DNA from: JACJYE01 sp964432875 | Lineage (GTDB): Bacteria > Bacteroidota > Bacteroidia > Chitinophagales > Saprospiraceae | Assembly: GCA_964432875.1 (NCBI GenBank) | Contig: CAYSPJ010000195.1 | Coordinates: forward strand, 1 to 7,271 | Length of the DNA stretch: 7,271 nucleotides | Direction: 5' to 3' | Shown here: positions 1 to 6,030 of the stretch, piece by piece | Layout: every line of letters begins with the position of its first letter | Position numbering within the stretch: the stretch's first letter is position 1 | Notes under the pieces: model-generated | The model's database searches: none | What the model was told of the DNA's origin: nothing | What the model saw: only the letters and a program-made list of their open reading frames with translations | Made by a program: the position numbers and the translations under genes

Positions 1-30
1 CAAAAGGGGGCTCCGCGGCCCTCCCCAAAC

Positions 31-71
31 AAAAAAAGCCGCCGCCGCGAGAAGGCAGCGGCAGCGGCGGC
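31..71 (-). terminator. Possible second minus-strand terminator
   Basis: Positions 38-45 (GCCGCCGC) pair perfectly with 64-71 (GCGGCGGC), and the minus-strand copy of this hairpin is followed by seven T (A7 at 31-37 on the plus strand). It lies about 110 bases beyond the stronger hairpin at 183-216 with no gene between them, so it would be a back-up terminator or belong to an unseen transcript. A weaker GGGC/GCCC hairpin lies further left, around 10-23. The stem is GC-rich and slightly repetitive, so chance pairing is possible. Confidence 0.5.
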
Positions 72-182
72 ACAGGTGGGCAGCGTGAGGCGGGAGGCGA
101 GATGGGGGGCGGGGAGGCAGGCTGCTCTAAAGTCACGGCCGGAGGGCCGGGGACGAGCGGTTTATCGGTGCCGGAACCCTTC

Positions 183-216
183 AAAAACAGCCGCCGGGGA
201 TTACCCCGGCAGGCTG
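183..216 (-). terminator. Rho-independent terminator of the SPOR-gene operon
   Basis: Read on the minus strand, a very stable stem (GCCGGGG / CCCCGGC with a TAAT loop, 194-210, extended by CAGC/GCTG at 188-191 and 213-216) is followed directly by TTTTT (A5 at 183-187 on the plus strand). It begins 21 bases past the stop codon of the minus-strand SPOR-domain gene, where its terminator is expected. Confidence 0.85.
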
Positions 217-237
217 CGGGAGAATGGAAACCGGCTG

Positions 238-912
238 CTAATCTTGGTACAGGCGAATGCCATGGTGGGGGCGCGGAAAGCCTTCCAATCGCTGGCTGCG
301 GCCGTAGCGGCGAGCATCAGCACGGCTGGAGAAAGGGCCGACGACCACTTTGTAGGGGATGCCTTCGCCCGGGGCGATGCCCACTTGCACGGGTAGGGAC
401 AAGCGGCCTTGCCAGTATTGCTGCTGTTGCCAGGCCCGCGCCTCGCTCTGAAAAGCATACAATTGGAGGTAAAAGGATTCGTCGCCATGGTAAGCAGTAG
501 GGCGGGCGGGCGCCTCTTGGGCGGCAGGCGGTTCGGGCGCAGCATATTCCGTTGGAACAGCGGGCGGCGGGGCTGGTTCATACACTGGCGGGGGAGTAGG
601 AGCAGGCTGTTCCAGCGGGGTAGAGCGAACCATAGTCTGTTCCTCTTTTTTCACCCAGGGCATGTTTAGGGCCCGGCTTGCCTTGCCTAAGGCGAGATGA
701 ACGGCTACGGCAATCCCCAGGGCGACGAGGTAAGCCAGCATCGTGCTGAGCCGGGTCTGATGATCGAAAGACTGCTCGGAGACGCGGTAGCGCACGGGCA
801 TCAGGCGCACGACCACGCCCCGGATCAGCCCCCGCATCTTGCGCGTCAGCCAAAAGCCTGCGGCCAAGCCCACCAGCAGGCGGGCGATTTCAAAATAAGG
901 GATACTTTGCAT
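238..912 (-). CDS. Membrane-anchored SPOR-domain protein
   Basis: A 224-residue protein. Two hydrophobic segments (about 8-23 and 56-75) are followed by a proline/alanine-rich linker (about 98-140) and a C-terminal SPOR-like domain (about 146-222) containing the typical end strand YKVVVGPF (187-194) followed by an ADARRY-type helix. SPOR domains (Pfam PF05036) bind denuded septal peptidoglycan and usually place a protein at the division site. The domain should therefore lie in the periplasm, with the linker spanning towards the wall. The start at 912 is preferred because the protein begins there with a sensible N-terminus. Extending upstream to 981 would add 23 polar residues encoded across an intergenic hairpin. 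The gene follows the small membrane protein at 1001-1327 with an 88-base gap and ends just before a strong terminator, so the two are probably co-transcribed. The exact role in division or wall remodelling is not visible. Confidence 0.82.
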   Translation of the reverse strand: MQSIPYFEIARLLVGLAAGFWLTRKMRGLIRGVVVRLMPVRYRVSEQSFDHQTRLSTMLAYLVALGIAVAVHLALGKASRALNMPWVKKEEQTMVRSTPLEQPAPTPPPVYEPAPPPAVPTEYAAPEPPAAQEAPARPTAYHGDESFYLQLYAFQSEARAWQQQQYWQGRLSLPVQVGIAPGEGIPYKVVVGPFSSRADARRYGRSQRLEGFPRPHHGIRLYQD

Positions 913-960
913 AATCAGCGATTTAATGGTTTGTCTTTGAGCCGGCCATTCTCGCTGATG

Positions 961-979
961 GCGGGCCGCAGAGGCCCGC
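961..979. other. Intergenic hairpin between the two minus-strand genes
   Basis: A perfect 7-bp inverted repeat (GCGGGCC at 961-967 and GGCCCGC at 973-979) encloses a 5-base loop. No T-tract follows on either strand, so it is not a classic terminator. It could be an RNA processing or stability element that sets the relative expression of the membrane protein and the SPOR gene. Function is inferred only from position. Confidence 0.5.
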
Positions 980-1000
980 AATTAGAAGCCAGTAAGCTTG

Positions 1001-1327
1001 CTACCATAAGCTGGGCGCTACCTCCGGCGCTGCTGCCCGCAAGGCAGTATCAGCGGCAGGCACGGTGCCGGTACGGCTTGCCTGGCGGTATTCCTGGCGC
1101 AGCCCCAGGTAGAGGAAGCCTAGCAATAGCAACAGGAATACGATGGTAGCAGTAGCGGCGTTGTGCGGCCTTCCGCCGTAGGCAGGGTGTGCTGCACCAT
1201 ATAGATAAGGGCGCTCATATTCCGGCACGTAAGGCCGCTGCCAGGCGCTGGCCAGCAGAGCCGTGATCACGCCACCGATGATGATGCCTGCAAGCAGGAC
1301 TACGAGGTAAATGGCTGTGTTTTCCAT
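1001..1327 (-). CDS. Small two-helix membrane protein, unrecognised
   Basis: A 108-residue protein I do not recognise. It has an N-terminal hydrophobic helix (about 5-27, containing the glycine-rich GIIIGG stretch), a tyrosine/proline-rich loop (about 31-55), a second hydrophobic helix (about 60-76, with a run of leucines) and a charged, alanine-rich tail ending in Trp. The first helix could act as an uncleaved signal anchor. The start at 1327 is supported by an A-rich leader (AAAAAAGCAGAAAC) just before the ATG. It is first in a likely two-gene minus-strand unit with the SPOR-domain gene, which suggests an envelope role, but that is guilt by association only. Confidence 0.75.
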   Translation of the reverse strand: MENTAIYLVVLLAGIIIGGVITALLASAWQRPYVPEYERPYLYGAAHPAYGGRPHNAATATIVFLLLLLGFLYLGLRQEYRQASRTGTVPAADTALRAAAPEVAPSLW

Positions 1328-1512
1328 GTTTCTGCTTTTTTGTGCGCGGGTGGTGCCGCGCTTATTTACTCTTATGACGCAACAAAACCCGTGCTTCTTT
1401 CAAGCTTGGCTGACAGATTTTGGACACGATAGGAACAGCTGGAGGCTCCGCCCGTACCTGATTGCCCCTAAAGCATTGTCTACCATGCCCTTATCTGGCT
1501 ACAGCTATGATA

Positions 1513-1541
1513 GGGAAATGGAGTGTGGCACTACATTTCCC
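1513..1541. promoter_or_regulatory. Near-perfect hairpin or operator-like inverted repeat
   Basis: GGGAAATG (1513-1520) pairs with CATTTCCC (1534-1541). After one G-A mismatch, AGTG (1522-1525) pairs with CACT (1529-1532) around a TGG loop, giving 12 of 13 pairs. Neither strand shows a T-tract directly after it, so it is not a standard terminator. It lies in the divergent control region and could be an operator or an RNA structure in the leader of either unit. Confidence 0.5.
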
Positions 1542-1722
1542 CCGCGCTAAAAAAAAATCTAAGCACTTTGAAAAAATCGCTGCTTTCGTTTCGTCATATC
1601 TTCGTAAGGCTGTCGCAGGCCCTGCAGGAATGTACGCCTCAGAAAAAATATTGGTCCGCTTTGAAAAAATCAGGGGTTTGATGGCATCATTTCTAGGCGC
1701 AGTGGTATCGAGCAGCTCTGCC

Positions 1723-1741
1723 AAAACGAAGTTTTCAAAAC
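1723..1741. promoter_or_regulatory. Overlapping short inverted repeats before the 1753 start
   Basis: AAAAC (1723-1727) can pair with GTTTT (1731-1735), and the same GTTTT can pair with AAAAC (1737-1741). The two pairings are mutually exclusive. The element sits 11 bases before the ATG at 1753. This could be an operator or a leader switch, but such short AT-rich repeats also arise by chance. Confidence 0.25.
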
Positions 1742-1752
1742 ACCGCTAGAAT

Positions 1753-2097
1753 ATGAATCGCATCCTAAAGCTGGTTGGATTGGTGCAAGCAATTCTTGAG
1801 AGCAAGAAACGCGCCAGCCTCCCTCTTGCTCCAAGCTTTAGCGCTGTAGCCTCTCAAGCCAATCCAATTGGGCAGAGGCAGGCAGGCTTCTTGAGGGCGC
1901 ACTATGAGTTATTGGCCTTTTGGGCCATGGGACGATACCGACACACGCTCACGCCTGATCAAGTGTGGTTACTGGTGGACGGATTTCTAGTTGACGAAAG
2001 TCAGAAAGCGCTTCCATCCGAAGGATTCCACCTTCAAGACCTCTGCTTGCGTTTAGAAGTTTTTGCCGACATGATATTTACAGATTCTGAACTATAA
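1753..2097 (+). CDS. Hypothetical protein, 114 aa
   Basis: I do not recognise this protein. It is soluble, with no signal peptide, and appears mostly helical: an N-terminal amphipathic helix (1-20), a Ser/Ala/Pro-rich stretch (21-40), then helices containing LLAFWAMGRYRHTLTPDQVW (53-72) and an acidic C-terminus. It is the first gene of the plus-strand cluster. The next gene starts 5 bases after its stop, so they are probably translated from one mRNA. The codon pattern is ordinary and the frame is closed cleanly at both ends, which supports a real gene, but no function can be assigned. Confidence 0.68.
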   Translation: MNRILKLVGLVQAILESKKRASLPLAPSFSAVASQANPIGQRQAGFLRAHYELLAFWAMGRYRHTLTPDQVWLLVDGFLVDESQKALPSEGFHLQDLCLRLEVFADMIFTDSEL

Positions 2098-2102
2098 AAA
2101 CG

Positions 2103-2537
2103 ATGCTTATGGAAAAGAACATTCATCACCTCCACTCCCAACGTGCCGTTGAAGTACCCGGCCCCGCTAATCAAGACCGGCCCAAGGTTTTGTACCAAGC
2201 CATTATGACTTTTGTACCCAGCTTGCGTGCCCAGACCTACCTGATTGCCATCATCAAGGTCTTCGTGTTTTCGCCCGTAGCCAACGCCGATTGCGTGGCC
2301 ACTGATCGGCAGGAACTACAACGCACGCTTAAAGCAAGCTTGGAGCCCGCCGAGCAAGACAACCTGGAGATTTTCATGACTATCCTGGACGGCATGAAGG
2401 AAGCAGTAATCCATTATCAACTCCATACGCCTCAAGAGCTAGACGAGTTGCTACAGGCCCGTAAAGACAGCTTCTTTGCCCGGTGGTGTAGCCAATTGCA
2501 ACAGCCTGCCAGAGGCAAGTATGATAATACTAAATAG
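2103..2537 (+). CDS. Hypothetical protein, 144 aa
   Basis: I do not recognise this protein. A polar N-terminus (1-28) is followed by predicted helices at about 30-60 (the hydrophobic core IAIIKVFVF at 48-56 is short and probably buried rather than membrane-spanning), an acidic helix pair at about 68-104 and a C-terminal helix rich in Glu/Leu/Lys. The start could be at 2103 or at the second ATG at 2109. Both follow the A-rich leader CTATAAAAACG. It is tightly coupled to the gene at 1753-2097 and lies before the sigma-factor gene, whose region it may share a transcript with. Confidence 0.68.
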   Translation: MLMEKNIHHLHSQRAVEVPGPANQDRPKVLYQAIMTFVPSLRAQTYLIAIIKVFVFSPVANADCVATDRQELQRTLKASLEPAEQDNLEIFMTILDGMKEAVIHYQLHTPQELDELLQARKDSFFARWCSQLQQPARGKYDNTK

Positions 2538-2672
2538 CTGATGAGAGAAAATTTACTGAAATGTAACCTAGAGTTAACAATACCTTGAAATAATCGCTTG
2601 GGCAAAAGCATCTTTATTTCGAGGACAAAGATGTTCTCCTATTATTTTTTCATCACTATAAAAAATACTACT

Positions 2673-3206
2673 ATGATAGATGAAGAAATATATACAATGC
2701 AGAACCGAGATGCGTTTGCTTGTTACATTTACCACAAGTATCACAGCCTGCTAGAGGTCTATGCGTTTGCTCTTTGCAAGCGCTTCCGCTTCGACCTCTC
2801 ATATGCGGATGACATACTGCAGGAGCTGTACCAGAAAATCCTCGTTTCCCCCGAAGTGGTCATCGAGGGTTATACCCAACACGGATGTGCCTACCTGATG
2901 GGTATGTTGTACAAAGGCACCTTGAGCTTGAACCGCAAGTTCAAGAGCCGCCGACGATTGCTGGAGGTGCAGGCAGAACACGCGCCTACCCTGGCAAGCG
3001 TGAGTCACATCAGCTTAATACCGTATATTGAGGAAACGCTACAAGACATGGCACAATGGCTTTCGGAGCGAGACCTCGACATCATGAAACGCTACATTGA
3101 AGGATATTCTCAGGATGAAATCGGACAGGAGTTGGGCATGAACTCCAGCACGGTGGGGGTACGCATTCATCGGGCTAAAAAAATCTTGAAGCCACTGATG
3201 GGGTAG
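2673..3206 (+). CDS. ECF-like RNA polymerase sigma factor
   Basis: A 177-residue protein when started at 2673. An in-frame ATG at 2598 would add 25 hydrophobic/basic residues that match no sigma domain, and another at 2697 would shorten it by eight. Residues about 12-90 resemble sigma-70 region 2, including the acidic motif ADDILQELYQKI (45-56, the usual DDxxQ/E..F stretch that contacts core polymerase). Residues about 125-172 form region 4, a helix-turn-helix with YSQDEIGQELGMNSSTVGVR (145-164) followed by the typical basic IHRAKKIL tail that binds the -35 region. This two-domain layout and length are those of ECF sigma factors (Pfam PF04542 and PF08281-like). No anti-sigma gene is adjacent, so the activating signal is unknown. 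The small neighbours might be targets or partners. Confidence 0.82.
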   Translation: MIDEEIYTMQNRDAFACYIYHKYHSLLEVYAFALCKRFRFDLSYADDILQELYQKILVSPEVVIEGYTQHGCAYLMGMLYKGTLSLNRKFKSRRRLLEVQAEHAPTLASVSHISLIPYIEETLQDMAQWLSERDLDIMKRYIEGYSQDEIGQELGMNSSTVGVRIHRAKKILKPLMG

Positions 3207-3215
3207 CAGACAAAC

Positions 3216-3258
3216 GGCTTGCAACGGCCGCCTATCTAGGCAAATGCCGTTGCAAGCC
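3216..3258. other. Perfect 13-bp inverted repeat with inner hairpin
   Basis: GGCTTGCAACGGC (3216-3228) is perfectly complementary to GCCGTTGCAAGCC (3246-3258). The loop itself contains GCCTA-TC-TAGGC (3230-3241). It lies 9 bases after the sigma-factor stop. No T-tract follows, so it may act as a rho-independent-like stop without a U-run, a 3' end stabiliser, or a repetitive palindromic element. It is too precise and long to be chance pairing. Confidence 0.8.
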
Positions 3259-3320
3259 CCTCCACAGATCATCTTGGGCCATATCGCTATTTCCTCATTT
3301 TATATAAAACACGAGTAAAC

Positions 3321-3677
3321 ATGGGAACCAGTAATGCGCAGCTTGTCATGTTCAAACCAGAACCTCTGCGAGCCGATGCCGCACATCCGGTGCTTGTAGT
3401 GCCAGTGGTCGCCACCCTCGTCCAAGGCCTCATGCCCGAACTCCTCGACCGTTCCAGCGCTTCGAACAAAGCTTTGGATGAAATCCAGCATTATCTCTTC
3501 GCCCAGCCGAAGCTCAAGAGCCGGAAACTGGAAAAGATGGTGCTGCCGGAAGCTTATGACACGCTCTATGCCTTGAAGGCGATGATTAAAAATCATGGCC
3601 TGCAGGCAACGCTCCAGATCCTCGCTGAAGACAAAAGGCGCTTCGCCGTTTTCCTGCGCGAAGCGATGGAGGACTGA
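3321..3677 (+). CDS. Hypothetical protein, 118 aa
   Basis: I do not recognise this protein. A short polar start is followed by a hydrophobic, valine-rich helix or strand (23-38), and then by charged helices (about 49-60, 66-92, 94-116) ending in an acidic tail. It has no signal peptide or known motif. It is separated from the sigma factor by the 13-bp inverted-repeat hairpin and ends 37 bases before a strong terminator, so it probably forms its own short transcript or the end of the sigma-factor one. The AT-rich leader TTTTATATAAAA at 3299-3310 may hold its promoter. Its pattern is loosely like that of the 144-aa protein at 2103-2537. Confidence 0.72.
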   Translation: MGTSNAQLVMFKPEPLRADAAHPVLVVPVVATLVQGLMPELLDRSSASNKALDEIQHYLFAQPKLKSRKLEKMVLPEAYDTLYALKAMIKNHGLQATLQILAEDKRRFAVFLREAMED

Positions 3678-3714
3678 CGCCAGGCGATTGTCTATCCTTC
3701 CTGCCCTTTTTGCG

Positions 3715-3750
3715 AAAAGCCGTTCCCCGCTGGAGCGGCTTTTGTTTTTT
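3715..3750 (+). terminator. Rho-independent terminator before the RT-Cas1 genes
   Basis: AAAAGCCGTTCC (3715-3726) pairs with GGAGCGGCTTTT (3732-3743) through one T-G wobble around a 5-base loop, and the tract TTTTGTTTTTT follows. It ends transcription from the hypothetical gene at 3321-3677 and isolates the RT-Cas1 unit, which must then have its own promoter within 3751-3834. Confidence 0.92.
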
Positions 3751-3834
3751 GAGCATGGCTACATATTCCTATCCCCTCCTGAAATAATCCGCCCTTTGGC
3801 AGCATCATCAAGATGAAAACCTAAAAATAAAGCT

Positions 3835-4881
3835 ATGGACAAGAAGACCCGCGAACGACACCAGCACAACAAAGCCGTATTTTGCAGCATCAACAGCATC
3901 CGCTCCTTGTGCAGCCTGCTGAAAATAGACCAGCGCCGCTTGCTGCTGCTGGCCAAACAGCCACCCTACACCGCCTTCACCGTACCCAAAAAAGACGGGG
4001 GCGAGCGCCACATCGAATCGCCCGGCGCCGATTTGAAAAAAGTGCTGGGATACCTCAACCGCTATCTGCAAAGCGCCTACTTCTTTGAGAAATCCAGCGC
4101 CGCCTATGGCTTCATCGTCGGCGTGCAAAACGACGACGACCGCCGCAATGTGCTCACCAATGCCCGCAAACACCTCGGCCGCCCCTACCTGCTCAACGTG
4201 GACCTCATCGACTTCTTCCATGCCGTAAGCCGCGAGCGGGTCGCCCAGATTTTTATGGACAAGCCCTTCCAGTTCAAACGCGACCTGCCTGACCTGCTGG
4301 CCGACCTGACTACCTACCAGGGCCGCCTGCCCATGGGCACGCCCACCTCCCCGGTACTGTCCAACTTTGCCTGCCGCGACATGGACGCCGAGCTGGCAGC
4401 CTTCGCCCAGGATATGCTCTGGGTTTATACCCGCTACGCCGACGACATGAGCTTCTCCTCCAAACAACCCATTGATGCCGATAAAGTGGACTCCGTGCGC
4501 GCCATCATCCGCAAGGCAGGCTTTGAAACCAATGAGCGCAAAGTGAAAGTCTATGGCCCCGATGACGATAAGATCGTCACCGGACTGCTGGTGACCGACC
4601 AAGTCTCCCTCGCCCCTGATTACTTGCCCAGGCTGGCCGACGACATCCGCCAACTGGAAAACGTGCTCGTCATCCAAAACGAGCAGGGCCAGCTCTCGAC
4701 CCGCTGGGTCGAACAGTTCAAGCGCAACATCCTGGGCCGCCTCAACTTCGCCGCCTTCGTGCTCAAGCGCAGTGACGAACGCTACATCACCCTCAAAGAT
4801 GCCTACTATACCGCCATCAACCCGCCCCAGGAAGACTTCGGGGCAGTGAGCTGGCGCGGCTTCCCGTATAATCTCAAATAA
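3835..4881 (+). CDS. Retron-like reverse transcriptase next to Cas1
   Basis: A 348-residue protein with a complete reverse-transcriptase palm/fingers domain (Pfam RVT_1 type) and no fused Cas6, Cas1 or maturase part. In order: VPKKDGGERHI (50-60, RT1), AAYGF (89-93, RT2), the retron hallmark NARKH (109-113, NAxxH of region X), LNVDLIDFF (120-128, RT3, catalytic Asp123), LPMGTPTSPVLSN (165-177, RT4), YTRYADDMSFS (198-208, RT5, catalytic Asp203 and Asp204), and VTG (248-250, the region Y motif of retron RTs). The C-terminal 90 residues form the thumb. All three catalytic aspartates are present, so it should be active in making cDNA. Unusual points are Met167 where the LPQG glutamine is expected, and DFFHAV where DFFPSI is usual. 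It starts after an A-rich leader and is followed 7 bases later by cas1, implying co-expression. RTs joined or adjacent to Cas1 are known to support spacer capture from RNA. That this one does so is inference. Confidence 0.95.
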   Translation: MDKKTRERHQHNKAVFCSINSIRSLCSLLKIDQRRLLLLAKQPPYTAFTVPKKDGGERHIESPGADLKKVLGYLNRYLQSAYFFEKSSAAYGFIVGVQNDDDRRNVLTNARKHLGRPYLLNVDLIDFFHAVSRERVAQIFMDKPFQFKRDLPDLLADLTTYQGRLPMGTPTSPVLSNFACRDMDAELAAFAQDMLWVYTRYADDMSFSSKQPIDADKVDSVRAIIRKAGFETNERKVKVYGPDDDKIVTGLLVTDQVSLAPDYLPRLADDIRQLENVLVIQNEQGQLSTRWVEQFKRNILGRLNFAAFVLKRSDERYITLKDAYYTAINPPQEDFGAVSWRGFPYNLK

Positions 4882-4888
4882 AACCATC

Positions 4889-5869
4889 ATGCAATTAGTA
4901 CTCGATACCAAAGGCCTGCAAGTCACCAAAAAAGACGGGGTCTTCCACATCGCCGGCGAAAAGGGCAGCAAGGCTATCAGCCCGGCCAAGCTGGACAGCA
5001 TCGCCATCACGGCCAGCGTCATGATCAGCTCCGACGCTATTGCGCTGGCCATCAAACATCAGATCCCCATCCTGGTCTTCGACCGCATCGGCAAAGCGAT
5101 GGCGCGCCTGTGGAGCCCTTACTTCGAGAGCATCGCCACCCTGCGCCGCTTGCAGGTGCGCTTTGCGGAAAGCCCCGAATCCACCGCCTGGATGCTCGAC
5201 CTGTTTGCCCTCAAGACCGAAGCCCAGGCCGACAACTTGCGCTATCTCAAAAGCCAGCGCAGCATCCTGGGGCTTTCGCTCGGCGGCGCCATCAGCAACC
5301 TGCGCAGTAACAGCCGCAACTTCGAAGCTTTCCGCGACAAGCTGCCGGAGGAATGCCGCCAGCAGATCATGGGCGTAGAAGGCGCCCTGGCCCGCATCTA
5401 CTGGCAAGCGGTGGGCTCATCGCTGCCTAGCCGCTATGCCTTCCAGGGCCGCAGCCGCCGCCCGGCCAAGGACATCTTCAATGCCGCCATCAACTATTTA
5501 TACGGCATGTTATACAGCGTCGTTGAAGGCGCCCTCTTCGCCGTCGGCCTCGACCCCCACCTCGGCATCCTCCACGCTGATGAGCACAACAAACCCACCC
5601 TGGCTTTCGACCTCATCGAGCCCTTCCGCCCCTGGGCTGACCGCTTGCTCATCGAGCAGTGCGTCGAGCGCAAACTGCCGGAGTCCTTTTTTACCAAAAA
5701 CCAGTATGGCATCTTCCTCAACAAGGAAGGCAAAGCCGTCCTCATCCCCTTGTTCAACGACTTCATGCGCCGCAAAACCACCTACCTCCATCAAGAATCT
5801 TCGGTCAAAAATCACATCCACTTCACTGCCGCCCGCCTCGCCCAGCGCATCCGGGTGACGATGGAGTAA
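4889..5869 (+). CDS. cas1: CRISPR-associated endonuclease/integrase Cas1
   Basis: A 326-residue protein of normal Cas1 length (Pfam PF01867). The N-terminal beta-domain has the MQLVLDTKG start, SSDAIALAI (47-55) and IPILVFDRIGKAMARLW (59-75). The helical catalytic domain carries the metal-binding set Glu164 in GVEGALARIYW, His229 in ILHADEHNKP, and Asp241/Glu244 in LAFDLIEPFRP. Cas1 normally works as two dimers bridged by Cas2 to insert short DNA pieces into a CRISPR array. All catalytic residues are intact, so integrase activity is expected. It lies 7 bases after the RT gene, with which it clearly forms an operon. No Cas2 follows: the next 161 bases are non-coding and the next gene is a DUF1016 nuclease. 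No Cas2 is fused at the C-terminus, which ends in RIRVTME. It could belong to a CRISPR-Cas locus extending outside the window or be a solo Cas1. Confidence 0.96.
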   Translation: MQLVLDTKGLQVTKKDGVFHIAGEKGSKAISPAKLDSIAITASVMISSDAIALAIKHQIPILVFDRIGKAMARLWSPYFESIATLRRLQVRFAESPESTAWMLDLFALKTEAQADNLRYLKSQRSILGLSLGGAISNLRSNSRNFEAFRDKLPEECRQQIMGVEGALARIYWQAVGSSLPSRYAFQGRSRRPAKDIFNAAINYLYGMLYSVVEGALFAVGLDPHLGILHADEHNKPTLAFDLIEPFRPWADRLLIEQCVERKLPESFFTKNQYGIFLNKEGKAVLIPLFNDFMRRKTTYLHQESSVKNHIHFTAARLAQRIRVTME

Positions 5870-5895
5870 GGCGGAGGAATAGCCTTTGAAAAGTG

Positions 5896-5997
5896 GAGCG
5901 CAGCGACATCCCGGACGAGCCCAGCGAGAGCGGGAGCTCACGACAAGGTTATTGCAGAAAGCCGCAATGGAAGGCAGCGCTGCGAGGATATCGATGC
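5896..5997. other. Structured intergenic element between cas1 and the nuclease
   Basis: A non-coding stretch with nested dyad symmetry. The outer arms at 5900-5911 and 5986-5997 pair at 10 of 12 positions. An alternative outer pairing joins CGCAGCG (5899-5905) with CGCTGCG (5978-5984). Inside are TCCCG/CGGGA (5909-5913 with 5931-5935), ATTGC/GCAAT (5951-5955 with 5964-5968) and the 10-bp palindrome GCAGCGCTGC (5974-5983). No T-tract makes it a simple terminator. It may encode a structured RNA, be a mobile or repetitive palindromic element, or act as a leader for the nuclease gene. Confidence 0.5.
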
Positions 5998-6030
5998 AAA
6001 CCTACCAACCATTAACCACTATCTCGAAAC

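Larger units (their letters stand above)
1328..1752. promoter_or_regulatory. Gene-free divergent control region
   Basis: These 425 bases separate the minus-strand membrane/SPOR unit from the plus-strand cluster starting at 1753, so both promoters should lie here. Open frames across it give low-quality proteins without domains and are not called. It is AT-richer in its right half and contains a near-perfect hairpin (1513-1541), an A9 tract (1549-1557), two identical 13-mers CTTTGAAAAAATC (1566-1578 and 1659-1671) and overlapping GTTTT/AAAAC inverted repeats (1723-1741). I could not fix a convincing Bacteroidota -33/-7 promoter pair by eye. Confidence 0.5.

Noticed and set aside
102..500. Plus-strand open frames over the SPOR gene and its 3' region
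   Set aside because: They overlap the SPOR domain on the other strand and the strong terminator at 183-216, and have no domain content.
913..981. Longer N-terminus for the SPOR-domain protein
   Set aside because: The extra 23 residues are polar and unlike a membrane anchor, and the DNA there forms the intergenic hairpin at 961-979.
1462..1749. Open frame in the divergent control region
   Set aside because: Its translation is a mix of unrelated short stretches without a predicted fold, and it spans the hairpin and A-tracts. A regulatory region explains it better.
3808..5055. Long minus-strand open frame (415 codons) opposite the RT gene
   Set aside because: It is the antisense shadow of a GC-rich coding region. 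The plus strand carries all RT motifs, and the antisense translation has no recognisable domain and Val/Gly/Ala/Glu-rich shadow composition.
4895..5407. Minus-strand open frame opposite cas1
   Set aside because: It is a shadow of cas1, with low-complexity Ala/Gly/Asp composition typical of antisense to this codon usage.
5510..5941. Minus-strand open frame opposite the end of cas1, considered as a possible Cas2
   Set aside because: It is antisense to the Cas1 catalytic domain and lacks the Cas2 ferredoxin-like start with its conserved Asp.
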